NCBI RefSeq assembly: GCF_000931465.1
Contig: NZ_CP010892.1
Location: forward strand, 248,001-312,000
DNA length: 64,000 nt
Origin: Pseudomonas sp. MRSN 12121
GTDB taxonomy: Bacteria > Pseudomonadota > Gammaproteobacteria > Pseudomonadales > Pseudomonadaceae
Direction: 5' to 3'
The notes under the pieces were generated by a model. The model was given only the letters and a program-made list of their open reading frames with translations. It was not told the DNA's origin and ran no database searches. Made by a program: the position numbers and the translations under genes. Shown here piece by piece: positions 8,901 to 15,872 of this stretch. Position 1 is the stretch's first letter, and every line of letters begins with the position of its first letter.

Positions 8901-10709
8901 CTTGGCCTCTATCAAGTGGTGTTGCGCGTCATAGCGGTAGCTGACCAGGGTCTTGAGCGTGCTCCAGCTGTCTTCCTGGGTGTCCGCGGGGACGAACTGC
9001 TGGTAGTCGACGGCGACGATGTGGCTGCGGTCATAACGCAGTAGCAGGGCGCGGCCGGCGCCATTGTCGAGGCGTTTGATCCGCCCCTGGATATCGCGGG
9101 TGATGTGCAGGCGGTTGTCATAGGCATCGCTGATGGCGACCAGCGTTGCGCCCCGGTCGTTGTAGCGAAAGTGAAAGAGCTGCGCGGTCTCGCCGGCCTG
9201 GCTGAGGATCAGCTCGGCAGGGTCGTCGCCGCGAAAGATCGCCGCCCGTGACAGCGTGTTGGTGATGGTCGGGCGTTGCTCGTCGGGCAAGGGGAAGGTC
9301 ATCGAGCGGTTTTCGTGGTCGGTCCAGACGACGCTGTCACCCTGGATTTCCAAGCGTTGGGCGAGGGCATGGCTCCAGCCATGGCCCAGGCCGCAGTCGA
9401 TTTCGGCGGCACTGGTGCGATACAGGCGGGTCCACTGGAAGGGCAGCAAGCCATCCAGTTCGCCGTCGGTCAGCGTCAGCAGTTCCTCGCCGGTCACCAT
9501 GGACACCGGGCAACCATTGGTGCAGGTATTGCTGGCGGCGTCGTTGATTTGCTGATCGGGGGTGGTGGCCCCACTGGAGGCGTCGGGCAGCATTGGCGGG
9601 CTGTTCAGCCGGCTGTTGCGCTTGCCATCGAAGTAGAGTTTTACCAGGCCGTTCTTGACCAGCGTCGTTACACCGCGTGCGGCCACGGTTGTGTATTGCT
9701 CGAGGTATTGGATACGGGCATCGGTGATCGTACTGACGGCGGCAAGAAAGTCATTCACCGCCTCGAAGTCGTTCCTGGCGTTCAGCCGGCGGTTCAGGTA
9801 GTTATCCCCAAGCCCGCCAGAGGCAATGTTCAGCACCACGGCCAGCACCATGTCGATCAAGGCCGAGATGATGTTGGAAGAAATGGTGAGGGCCGTCGTA
9901 TCGGAGTACTGGGTGGGTGGCAGTGCGCTGAGCCAGATCGAGGCGCTGCGTACCAGCAGGAACAGAGCGGCTTCATCGCTGGCCAGTAGCATCGCCCGCT
10001 TCATGGCCTCGGGCTGAGTTTGCGCCAGCTCTACCAGTGATTGCGCCTCGTCTTCCAGTCGTCTGGAATGCCTCTTGGGATCCTTCAGGATATTGAGAAT
10101 CCACCGGATTCGGCGCCAGACGCCGTTGATGGTGCTCCTGTCTGCGGCAAAGATTCCCACTTGTTTTGGGTACAGCCATGTATAGCCCGACTGTTTTGGC
10201 CACTGCGGCTTGAAGCGGGCCCACTCTGCACGGAGCCAGTGTTCCAGTGCGCCGCCAAGCTTGTCATAGAGGTCAAACAGGATATCGATATCTGCCGGCG
10301 TCACCTTGTTGTGCACGCGAATCTTGTAGTACTCGCCGGGGGTTCCCTGGAAACTTCCCTTGCCCTTTGAATCAAGCCTCAGCGTGGCCTGTGTAGCCCC
10401 CAGCAGAGAAACCACTTCGACCTGGATGCCGCCAAGAGGAATGTCATGGGCCGATTTCAGTTTGCTCTCGATCAGCAGTGGTTCCCCGAGTGGGCATCGA
10501 GCAAGGCAAGAGAGCGGAATTTCAAAGTCTGAGAGGTGGATACCGCTGTATCCGATCACATCCTCCATGGCCAGCAGGGAAGGCCTTCTACTTTTGAAGA
10601 GAAGGTCTTGCGGGGCTTGGGCATACCAGTTTTTGAGCTGCTCGTGATAACGCACCAGGCTGTTTTTGAAGGTATCCAGTTGCTGCTCGATTGCGCTTAT
10701 GGGGCCCAT
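5970..10709 (-). CDS. rhs: Full-length Rhs polymorphic toxin with nucleotidyltransferase-like C-terminal tip
   Basis: About 1579 residues. The N-terminal ~430 residues carry a hydrophobic, probably membrane-active segment near 275-300 but no PAAR motif. The entry sequence V-S-M-V-T-G-E-E-L-L leads into a long series of YD repeats forming the Rhs shell, closed by the DPLGL motif at residues 1403-1407. The variable tip (about 1408-1579) contains G1468-S1469 followed by D1490-V-D1492, the glycine-serine plus D-x-D pattern of polymerase-beta-like nucleotidyltransferases. The toxin may therefore add nucleotides to RNA or protein; this is inference. The ATG at 10709 is chosen over the overlapping GTG. 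No vgrG lies directly upstream, unlike the second rhs. The tip is AT-rich relative to the core. Confidence 0.92.
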   Translation of the reverse strand: MGPISAIEQQLDTFKNSLVRYHEQLKNWYAQAPQDLLFKSRRPSLLAMEDVIGYSGIHLSDFEIPLSCLARCPLGEPLLIESKLKSAHDIPLGGIQVEVVSLLGATQATLRLDSKGKGSFQGTPGEYYKIRVHNKVTPADIDILFDLYDKLGGALEHWLRAEWARFKPQWPKQSGYTWLYPKQVGIFAADRSTINGVWRRIRWILNILKDPKRHSRRLEDEAQSLVELAQTQPEAMKRAMLLASDEAALFLLVRSASIWLSALPPTQYSDTTALTISSNIISALIDMVLAVVLNIASGGLGDNYLNRRLNARNDFEAVNDFLAAVSTITDARIQYLEQYTTVAARGVTTLVKNGLVKLYFDGKRNSRLNSPPMLPDASSGATTPDQQINDAASNTCTNGCPVSMVTGEELLTLTDGELDGLLPFQWTRLYRTSAAEIDCGLGHGWSHALAQRLEIQGDSVVWTDHENRSMTFPLPDEQRPTITNTLSRAAIFRGDDPAELILSQAGETAQLFHFRYNDRGATLVAISDAYDNRLHITRDIQGRIKRLDNGAGRALLLRYDRSHIVAVDYQQFVPADTQEDSWSTLKTLVSYRYDAQHHLIEAKNAAGEAEHYRYNEQHVILERQLAGGASFYWEWERQGKHSRCVRHWASFAQVSQRYVWDDQGSVTVIYADGSEEIYTHDGQARLIGKVDPSGAEYRKAYDDKGRLIAEQDPLGAITEYQYDEAGQQVAVITPEDEPITYEYENGLVSEMHCGQASWAYEYNAQGDITRQTDPDGHATRYSYDRQGRLLEIRYPDESHHRLGWNNLGQLLEEHLPDGSQRKYRYDALGRQITRQDENGAITHYQWDAANRLSLITLPGGASRAFSYNAYGKVTGERDELGRITRYEYADGLHLVSRRINPDGSQLDYRYDSTRLWLTGIENERGEQYRLDYYPNGLLQQETGFDGRRTAYTYDLNGNLLKKTEFGDDGSERVTAYQRDASGRVLVKTLADGEKIHYSYDTLGRLVGVDDGHWPLAYEYDLQDRLITEHQGWGTLRYQYDALGQLSHCRLPDGSKLDYHYQPGGQLSGIDLNGARLTRHQYGAGLESQRQQGLLLSQYQYDDQGRLRAHDISQQNHNLLKRRYAYDANGNLAGIEDSRKGNRRYQYDPLDRLIHVRGSTPESFAHDPAGNLLGGGDQPVTDQANVKGNRLLMQGDRHFDYDAFGNLSRERRGTGQKLVTEYRYDCQHRLIGVSLPGGSTATYQYDAFGRRIAKTVDGRTTEFLWQGDRLIAESAENRYRSYLYEPDTFRPLAMLDGEGPLKAEPFYYQLDHLGTPQELTDYSGDIMWSARYRAYGNLAALDIEEIDNPLRFQGQYFDAETGLHYNRHRYYNPGIGRFLTPDPIKLAGGLNSYQYVPSPTGWVDPLGLMSVTRSITSKFVPGFKGKVPSLTSMLTGKRAEITSALEEVVQPHIKEITQLDGNARIGFRGSLARGQKGPHKGNAPFDPSDFDVDAFIVSDRLAANFNKSYLFRSGNRIVKVSRIQKEIDKSLRQRIEFSGLRSDRFTFRIFTHKEIERLQEKGDFQLFFIEQGKQYENRNL

Positions 10710-11420
10710 CACGTCGCTCCGGAATCAGGTGGTCAGGTAGCACCTCATTTGGCTGTCCGATGGTTCTTTCGATGGCGTTCCAGGGCGCGTCTGGCAAGGC
10801 GCCTGCTGCGTTCATGGTCAAGCGGGGAGGCTGCAGCCGACGCAGCGCCTTGAGATGCCGGGCACTGAAGGAAGGTTTTTGCAGGGGGGGAAATAAGCCA
10901 GGTCGCCCATTTGCGCCCGTCGCAGTGGGCCAGCGGGCACAAGGGCAAAGGGCGTCCGTGCCGGGCGCGAGGGTGCGCCATGGCGTCTGCAAGGCAGGCA
11001 ACGCAAGCTCGGTGGGATGCCTTGAACATTCCTTGTTCCTCGCGCGATGCCGCGCAAATTCCTGCACCGTGATGCATCGATCGTAGGTGGCGATCGGTGG
11101 TATCGCCTTGATTCGAGATCGCAGCCCGATCAAGCCCGGTCAGCGCCAGGAACCTGCGGCAGTCGGGTGACGGCGCACCTCGGGGATTGGCCATTTTCCG
11201 GCCGCACAAATGCCCGGCACCGAACATCGCGATAGCCTGGCGAAAGGGAGTGTAGTTGTGTTTTTACGAGCTAGTGGCAGAGCGGCATCAGGGCCCGATC
11301 GGAGGTGATCCAGGCCCCTGTCGGTTGTCTGGATCCGCAGCAACCAGGCCATCGAATGGGGGCACAGGTCGAGCCGCGCGGCCAATCGAACGTCGGCCGG
11401 CCGCTCCTACAGAAGACGGG
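10710..11420. other. Intergenic region upstream of rhs (about 0.7 kb)
   Basis: GC-rich stretch between the rhs start and the end of the lipoprotein gene. Several overlapping frames are open on both strands, but none has a ribosome-binding site, family motif or plausible composition. It must hold the promoter of the downstream rhs gene unless transcription reads through from the lipoprotein gene. A REP-like GGCCGCTCCTACAG half-unit lies at its edge near 11397. I see nothing else supportable. Confidence 0.5.
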
Positions 11421-12089
11421 TTATTTGCAGCTGTAACTATCCGGCATGGTCACCGTGTAAGTCCGCTGCACGCGGTCGCGGAAATCCAGGTTCTGCAAAC
11501 CCTGCTCGACCACAAAGGCCTCGACCTTGGCGTCCTGGCAATCGTCGTTCTGCGACGACACCCGCAGCAGATACACCGCGCGCTTGCTGGCCTCGTCCCG
11601 GGCGGTCACGGTGAAGGTGGTCAGCCTGGCATACCCGGTGCGCTCCGAAGTCCCCACCGGGCCATAAGAGGTATTGGGCGTACTGGTGCAGACCAGCTTG
11701 TCCTTCTTCTTGCCATCCTTGCACACGGTGGACGTACTGTTCTGCACCTGCCCGTATTCGGTGGCGGTGTAGCGATACGTTACCTGCTTGCTGCCGATAT
11801 CCAGGGTCACCGTCATCTTGATCGGCGCATGCTGCTTGGGCAGCGTCGCCTCGGTGAACACCTCGCGGAACCCCTGGTCCTTCATGGCACTGACCATGTC
11901 GCGCACGTAATAACGGGCATTCAGCGAGTTCTCATCATCCCTCGTTGTAACCGTCACCAATACCGGCGCCTGCCGATCAAATTGATAGTCCGGATCCGGC
12001 GTGCCATTGAGCGCCACGCCCAGCTGCGTCGCGCAGCCAGTCAGCAAGGTGGACAGCAAGAGGAGGGGGTAGAGCAGGTATCGAGTCAT
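11421..12089 (-). CDS. Predicted lipoprotein of unknown function
   Basis: A 222-residue protein with a lipoprotein signal peptide: a short basic start, a Leu-rich core and the lipobox L-L-T-G-C with Cys19. It is expected to be lipid-anchored in the envelope. The mature part contains paired cysteines and ends in D-S-Y-S-C-K. I do not recognise its family. It lies upstream of the second rhs gene, and a decayed copy of its C-terminus lies downstream of that rhs/immunity pair, so the rhs unit is bracketed by two copies. Whether it contributes to T6SS function or merely hitch-hikes cannot be told. Confidence 0.8.
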   Translation of the reverse strand: MTRYLLYPLLLLSTLLTGCATQLGVALNGTPDPDYQFDRQAPVLVTVTTRDDENSLNARYYVRDMVSAMKDQGFREVFTEATLPKQHAPIKMTVTLDIGSKQVTYRYTATEYGQVQNSTSTVCKDGKKKDKLVCTSTPNTSYGPVGTSERTGYARLTTFTVTARDEASKRAVYLLRVSSQNDDCQDAKVEAFVVEQGLQNLDFRDRVQRTYTVTMPDSYSCK

Positions 12090-12412
12090 GAGGGTCTTCG
12101 TTGTGTTGCGGGGGGTGGATAGGGATTAAACGGATGAATGGGGAAATAAACAAATGGACGGTGGGGGGTGAGGGTACGGGGTGCTGGGTTTACGGCAGAT
12201 TAATGTGCTCGCCGGGGGTGATCGCAGGGAGAGGGAGCATGACGGGTTTGGTGGGGGAGGTGGTTGTGGTTTTTTGTCGCTGGGGGGATGGGAGGCAGTG
12301 GAGCCCGGTGTAGCTAATTCTTCAGTGCTGGTCCATAAACTCGAGCCATTCCTTTTTAGAAGTATTCGGGGGGGATTCTTAATATTCTTATCGGTTTTGT
12401 GGGACGAGTGCT
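12090..12412. other. Intergenic region between lipoprotein and orphan immunity-type gene
   Basis: About 320 bases. The part next to the lipoprotein start is G-rich and presumably carries its promoter. The part from about 12310 is AT-rich, like the neighbouring immunity genes, and could be decayed coding sequence, but no frame can be followed with confidence. Confidence 0.4.
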
Positions 12413-12742
12413 CTATCGGAATCTATGTATGCCAACTTCGTTCTCCAATTGATAACCTATGACGTAATCAGAAAGTCTTGAGTTTATAATGTCGTCCCAG
12501 TTGGCTGGAACTAACTCAGTTCCTTGAGGGAAGTCTATCCAGTTTGCTTCGTCGAGCTTTATATCATTTGGATCGAATTCGCTGGTTTTGCGAACTGCCA
12601 CCTTATCGAAGTCCTGTGTGTAAACTTCAAACTCACAGGAAAGTCCATATATTTTTCCTGAGGACGATTTTATAATTATTAGGTAGGCACCTTGAGCATA
12701 TGTTTTTATGTAAGAGTCTATGACGTAAAATATTTTTTCCAT
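12413..12742 (-). CDS. Orphan immunity-type small protein
   Basis: A 109-residue soluble, acidic protein. The ATG at 12742 is chosen over an upstream frame start because AAGGAG precedes it at good spacing. It belongs to a run of AT-rich short genes on the same strand between two rhs loci, where no toxin tip remains for it. The family is not recognised. The most economical reading is an orphan immunity gene retained after its toxin was lost or swapped out. Confidence 0.65.
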   Translation of the reverse strand: MEKIFYVIDSYIKTYAQGAYLIIIKSSSGKIYGLSCEFEVYTQDFDKVAVRKTSEFDPNDIKLDEANWIDFPQGTELVPANWDDIINSRLSDYVIGYQLENEVGIHRFR

Positions 12743-12815
12743 ATGGTTGCTCCTTGAAGCTATCAATAGTTGCAGGGGGTAAATAACAGGGGTTGGCTTT
12801 AAGTGTTAAGTGTTA

Positions 12816-13184
12816 CTATTCATCCCAATTTTCTTTTGTTTTGAGTGCTTCGCTGAGCCAAACGCTAAAGTCTGTGAGAGTGCTCTGATGCTCCCAACCT
12901 TCTGAGGCATAAGCATGAATGATTAATACGTTGGGATTTCCAGATAGATCTTTACCGTCGAAGCAGGCTATATCATCATTGGCACTAAATTTTGCAAAAG
13001 GTATTAGTGATCTTTTTGGATATAGTTGTTTCAGGGTTTTATGCCAGCTATTTATTTTTCCCTCCTTGTAGACTAAGAGCCACCAAGGCTCAAGGTCGGC
13101 TTTTGGTTCTTTGTTTATGAAATCTACAAAACTTTTCGGGAATGGATAATTTTGTATGTCTTCAACTTCAAGAAAGGGTTTCAT
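12816..13184 (-). CDS. SMI1/KNR4 (SUKH)-like immunity protein
   Basis: A 122-residue protein whose pattern fits the SUKH superfamily. An early hydrophobic/acidic helix (F-P-K-S-F-V-D-F-I-N) is followed by a central I-P-F-A-K-F-S-A-N-D-D-I-A-C-F-D strand pair and a final F-S-V-W-L-S-E-A-L helix. SUKH proteins are known as immunity partners of diverse contact-dependent and T6SS nuclease toxins. There is no adjacent toxin, so this is an orphan, possibly protecting against tips carried by siblings. Base composition is AT-rich, consistent with horizontal acquisition. Confidence 0.7.
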   Translation of the reverse strand: MKPFLEVEDIQNYPFPKSFVDFINKEPKADLEPWWLLVYKEGKINSWHKTLKQLYPKRSLIPFAKFSANDDIACFDGKDLSGNPNVLIIHAYASEGWEHQSTLTDFSVWLSEALKTKENWDE

Positions 13185-13239
13185 TTTTTGTCCAATTTAG
13201 GGGGCATGAGATTTTGGCAGTAGGTATCCAATAGCCTTG

Positions 13240-13770
13240 TTAAGGCATTATCCACTTGTTCAATGGTAATTGATCCATTTGCACCCTGAATTTCTCTTTG
13301 CCCTCTCTGAGGGTCATATGGTTGGGGCCACTATAGGTATCTTGCTCTATTGTGCCATCGTCTTCCCAGTTACATAGTCCGCAAATTTCATAGTGTGCCC
13401 TTGATGAGAGAGTTCGATAGTCACAGCAAGGACAAGCTTCCAATGTCTCAATATCCCCATAAACTTCATACTTTCCTAGGCCAATTTTTGACATGAGCTC
13501 TGATAAGTATGTATTTGTCACGCCTTTGTATTCTGAAGCTAGAGCAATCATGATCAGTTCGTCGCACATTTGATCCTGAGTATCGCTCGGAGGATCACCG
13601 TTCAACGATACTAGATTTTGAATTTCTTTCGATAGTAGAGAAAACTCAAAATCGCTTTCATCTAGTCCCCACCAATTAAATATGTATGATTCGCGAGCAT
13701 TATTATCGAGAGAATTTAAGGTTTTTTTGCATAATTTATGTATGGCGTCAGCTCTTGGAAGAATACTCAT
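13240..13770 (-). CDS. CPCC-family cysteine-rich protein, probable orphan immunity protein
   Basis: A 176-residue protein with an alpha-helical N-terminal part and a C-terminal cysteine-rich CPCC domain. The motif C-P-C-C-D-Y-R-T-L is followed about 20 residues later by Y-E-I-C-G-L-C-N-W-E-D-D-G, so two Cys pairs probably bind a metal ion. Domains of this kind are common in immunity loci of polymorphic toxins. It lies in the orphan belt between rhs units, AT-rich like its neighbours. Partner toxin not present in the window. Confidence 0.7.
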   Translation of the reverse strand: MSILPRADAIHKLCKKTLNSLDNNARESYIFNWWGLDESDFEFSLLSKEIQNLVSLNGDPPSDTQDQMCDELIMIALASEYKGVTNTYLSELMSKIGLGKYEVYGDIETLEACPCCDYRTLSSRAHYEICGLCNWEDDGTIEQDTYSGPNHMTLREGKEKFRVQMDQLPLNKWIMP

Positions 13771-13921
13771 CTTGAAATTTCTTGGCTAAAATAATGACCT
13801 ATTGGAATGCATCTACGTCGATCCATATGGATAGATTGTTTCTGAGTGTGTTTAATATAATGGCTTTAATAAGGATAAGCGCTCAGAGTGGTTGGCTAAG
13901 ATTTATATTGTTCTGGTTTTT

Positions 13922-14314
13922 TTAACTCAATGGATAATCACATCCCCAAGGAGGAGTAAATAGTTCAGGGCTGATGTGATTTTCTCGAATGAAATGGTTT
14001 ATATTGTCTTCAGTTTCTAATGTTTTTAGCTTTGTTATGGTTATGTCTGAGCTATCGATACTGTCTTGTGTTTCAAGTGCTCTTTTCGGAATGGTGAACT
14101 CTATGGCAACATAGTTTGAACCCTTGGAGTCTTCTATGAATCTGTAAAAGCGACGGCCTGGGCGTCGGTTTTCAAAGTCAAGCTGATATATGGCATATAT
14201 GGCTATCCATTTACGTAGGTCGTCGCTGGTTGGTAGCTCTTGAGCAATTTCTAAATAAGACTTGCTTTCGAGGCCATGCCAAACTTTTCTTGGGATTTCT
14301 TTTGGGTTTTCCAT
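13922..14314 (-). CDS. Hypothetical protein in orphan immunity belt
   Basis: A 130-residue soluble protein, AT-rich, starting seven bases after the stop of the 67-residue gene upstream, so the two are probably co-transcribed. No family is recognised. It could be an immunity protein or part of a toxin tip detached from its rhs core. The ribosome-binding site is weak. Confidence 0.55.
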   Translation of the reverse strand: MENPKEIPRKVWHGLESKSYLEIAQELPTSDDLRKWIAIYAIYQLDFENRRPGRRFYRFIEDSKGSNYVAIEFTIPKRALETQDSIDSSDITITKLKTLETEDNINHFIRENHISPELFTPPWGCDYPLS

Positions 14315-14320
14315 TTCTGT

Positions 14321-14524
14321 TTAAGTCTCTGCGTTATAGCGTGTTAAACAGTTATAAAGTACTTGCATAAATTGGCGCCGGTCTTCGATGTTGTCATCGA
14401 AGTGGGTGGTTATCTTTTCAAATAGAGCTTCGAAGCTTTCGTTAGTGCTTAAGGAGTGTTCCAATGTTTTTATACAGCGCTTGCGTGCTTCTGGAGTGTA
14501 TGCAAGGAACTCTGATTTTAGCAT
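14321..14524 (-). CDS. Small hypothetical protein (67 aa) downstream of rhs remnant
   Basis: A 67-residue helical protein (conspicuous T-P-E-A-R-K-R-C and S-F-E-A-L-F-E-K segments). Its ATG overlaps the end of the preceding 51-codon frame. Either the two are translationally coupled, or they are two pieces of one gene split by a frameshift. Family unknown; location suggests an immunity or toxin fragment left after tip exchange. Confidence 0.5.
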   Translation of the reverse strand: MLKSEFLAYTPEARKRCIKTLEHSLSTNESFEALFEKITTHFDDNIEDRRQFMQVLYNCLTRYNAET

Positions 14525-14673
14525 CGTGTCGAAAGCTCTTTAAGTTCTTGGGTGTTGTTTGTATTTTTTGAAACTAATATGTCTTGCCTGGTTTTGGAGT
14601 CGTTGTCCGGATTATCTATGTCGAAAACAAAAAGTAGACTGCGAAATATATTGAGGTCAGGTTTTTTATGCAT
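14518..14673 (-). CDS. Very small hypothetical ORF (51 aa), possibly half of a split gene
   Basis: Opens at an ATG (14673) right after the rhs remnant ends and overlaps the next frame by seven bases. Composition is AT-rich. No ribosome-binding site is evident, and the frame may simply be the beginning of the gene that continues at 14524. Alternatively it is a leftover of the toxin tip once fused to the remnant. Confidence 0.35.
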   Translation of the reverse strand: MHKKPDLNIFRSLLFVFDIDNPDNDSKTRQDILVSKNTNNTQELKELSTRC

Positions 14674-14693
14674 TTTATTAATCCGGGTGAGAC

Positions 14694-14843
14694 AGCAGTT
14701 GGCTGCCATCGGGTTGATGCAGCGGCTGACCAGGTACAGGTTGTCGGCGTATTCGTAGCGGGTGACGCGGCCCATCTCATCGCGTTCGGCAGTGACTTTG
14801 CCATAGGCGTTGTAGCTGAAGGCGCGGGTGGCGCCCCCGGAAG
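14694..14843 (-). pseudogene. Short rhs core remnant (about 150 bp)
   Basis: Near-identical to part of the rhs core (residues around A-F-S-Y-N-A-Y-G-K-V-T to S-R-x-I-N-P) of the full-length gene at 19286-24175. It carries a one-base deletion near 14710 that shifts the frame after I-N-P, and the core ends abruptly a few codons later. The upstream edge joins the CGGAAG/hairpin boundary that also heads the orphan tip at 18.17 kb. It represents a second, heavily eroded orphan rhs cassette. Confidence 0.75.
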
Positions 14844-14872
14844 ATCAGCGCAGTTCGTCACGCTGCGCTGAT
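14844..14872. repeat. Hairpin at rhs breakpoint, copy 1
   Basis: Perfect inverted repeat with 10-bp arms ATCAGCGCAG / CTGCGCTGAT and a 9-base loop. It lies between the 91-residue gene and the rhs remnant. Copy 2 at 18176-18204 has arms beginning with G and ending with C instead, so the pairing is preserved by a compensatory change. No T-run follows on either strand, so a simple terminator is not obvious. Confidence 0.75.
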
Positions 14873-14901
14873 AAGACATTGCTGATTTTTAAAGAACGGG
14901 T

Positions 14902-15177
14902 TTAATCGTTCAGAGCTTGATCCTGCAATTTGCGGCCGATGACATCCATCAGGTCGCAGCCGTCGCGAAGTGGGATGACGATTACTCGCGATAAGTCTTG
15001 TAGCAGTAGCGAGTCGCTGTTGAAGTTTTCGGTTAGGGAAATTGTTTCAAGTAGTTGGGTGACGCATCGAATGCGGTATGCAGCGGTGTCATGCAGCACA
15101 TCGATGGGGGCTTGTGTGTCAATCAGCAGCGAAGGAAAGTTATTGTCGATTCCTGTGATGGGCATGTAGCGAGACAT
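14902..15177 (-). CDS. 91-aa conserved protein heading the eroded rhs remnant (copy 1)
   Basis: A 91-residue cytoplasmic protein differing from the product at 18234-18509 at only six positions. The ATG at 15177 is preferred because GGGAGATC precedes it and the paralog starts at the same residue. The frame is open further upstream through the leader RNA region, but that part does not align as protein of the same quality. It resembles the short Pseudomonas-specific DUF3077/DUF6124-like proteins in style (C-terminal helical segment D-L-M-D-V-I-G-R); this assignment is uncertain. Function unknown. Confidence 0.7.
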   Translation of the reverse strand: MSRYMPITGIDNNFPSLLIDTQAPIDVLHDTAAYRIRCVTQLLETISLTENFNSDSLLLQDLSRVIVIPLRDGCDLMDVIGRKLQDQALND

Positions 15178-15234
15178 AGATGATCTCCCTGGGTCAGTTT
15201 CAGAAACTGCCTGCATCACTTCCACATGAGGGGT

Positions 15235-15310
15235 GGCAGCTGTACACGGGTGTGGAAGACCGAGGATCCAGGAACCCGGCGCACTCGAAAGTGCCCCGCA
15301 TACAACCGCC
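15235..15310 (-). ncRNA. Candidate structured leader RNA, copy 1
   Basis: On the minus strand the two ends (16 bases each) pair without interruption, counting G-U pairs, which are A-C mismatches on the plus strand. Inside lie a GCACU-UUCG-AGUGC hairpin and a GCCGGG / CUCGGU stem, giving a three-way junction. Copy 2 at 18566-18640 has several base changes in the long stem, all keeping pairing. It precedes the 91-residue gene by about 57 bases. The size and junction recall C4/CI-type phage immunity RNAs, but homology is not shown. Confidence 0.6.
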
Positions 15311-15320
15311 ATAATTCAAT

Positions 15321-15338
15321 AGTATGTAACAACATACT
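15321..15338. promoter_or_regulatory. Candidate operator upstream of leader RNA copy 1
   Basis: Perfect dyad AGTATGT-AACA-ACATACT ending eleven bases upstream of the folded RNA. Copy 2 has an unrelated dyad in the corresponding region (18687-18700), so the two modules may answer to different repressors. Confidence 0.4.
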
Positions 15339-15518
15339 TAATGGAGGTTCTTTCACTTGGATCTTGAAGGGCTTCCACACCCTTGTCGCTGATTTTGCAG
15401 CGACTTAGAGATCCTATCTATTGGCTTAGGTTCATACAAGCTGGAAAAGTCGATTTATCTTGTAGGGGAAATCCGTCTTAAAAGATGGTGTTATCATAAT
15501 TAAGAGAGCTTTATAATG

Positions 15519-15869
15519 TTACTCATAAAGCCCTTTGGATGAGTCAAGGGTGTTAATCATCTCGTCTTCTGATATTGAAAACTCACTAAGATTCTCAGGG
15601 TCTAGATCCCCCCAGTCTTGGTCGTCGTCAATTTCAAGAAAGAGAAGTGGGCTTTTTTTATTCCTGAAAAAACTAACGATGTCACGAATGTCCTTTTCTC
15701 GTTCCACGTGATCGTTTCCAAATAGATCACATGTATAAAAAAAGCCTTTCTCTCCCATGCTTAGTTTTTTTTGAGAGCCCATCAATGACATTTTAAAACG
15801 TTGATGTAAAAACTTTGCGATATCGAGATCGTTAGTAGGGACTGCAGAGGCGATGCTTATTTTTGACAT
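15519..15869 (-). CDS. Putative immunity protein for the GHH-nuclease orphan Rhs tip
   Basis: A 116-residue acidic soluble protein beginning three bases after the stop codon of the orphan rhs tip, the standard toxin-immunity spacing. The acidic segment E-I-D-D-D-Q-D-W-G-D-L-D is typical of proteins that block nuclease active sites. Family not recognised. Composition is AT-rich compared with the rhs core. Role inferred from position. Confidence 0.72.
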   Translation of the reverse strand: MSKISIASAVPTNDLDIAKFLHQRFKMSLMGSQKKLSMGEKGFFYTCDLFGNDHVEREKDIRDIVSFFRNKKSPLLFLEIDDDQDWGDLDPENLSEFSISEDEMINTLDSSKGLYE

Positions 15870-15872
15870 TTT

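Noticed and set aside
10588..11227. Minus-strand frames upstream of rhs (181 and 160 codons)
   Set aside because: They overlap each other and the rhs start, are rich in Arg, His and Cys, and show no domain or start signal.
12310..12412. Possible decayed immunity-gene tail (E-W-L-E-F-M-D-Q-H then stop) on the minus strand
   Set aside because: Only about nine residues look plausible before a stop and a run of seven C, too short to call.
15210..15310. tRNA-like or riboswitch reading of the folded leader
   Set aside because: No anticodon/CCA arrangement and no recognised ligand-binding core; a three-way-junction regulatory RNA is as far as the sequence supports.
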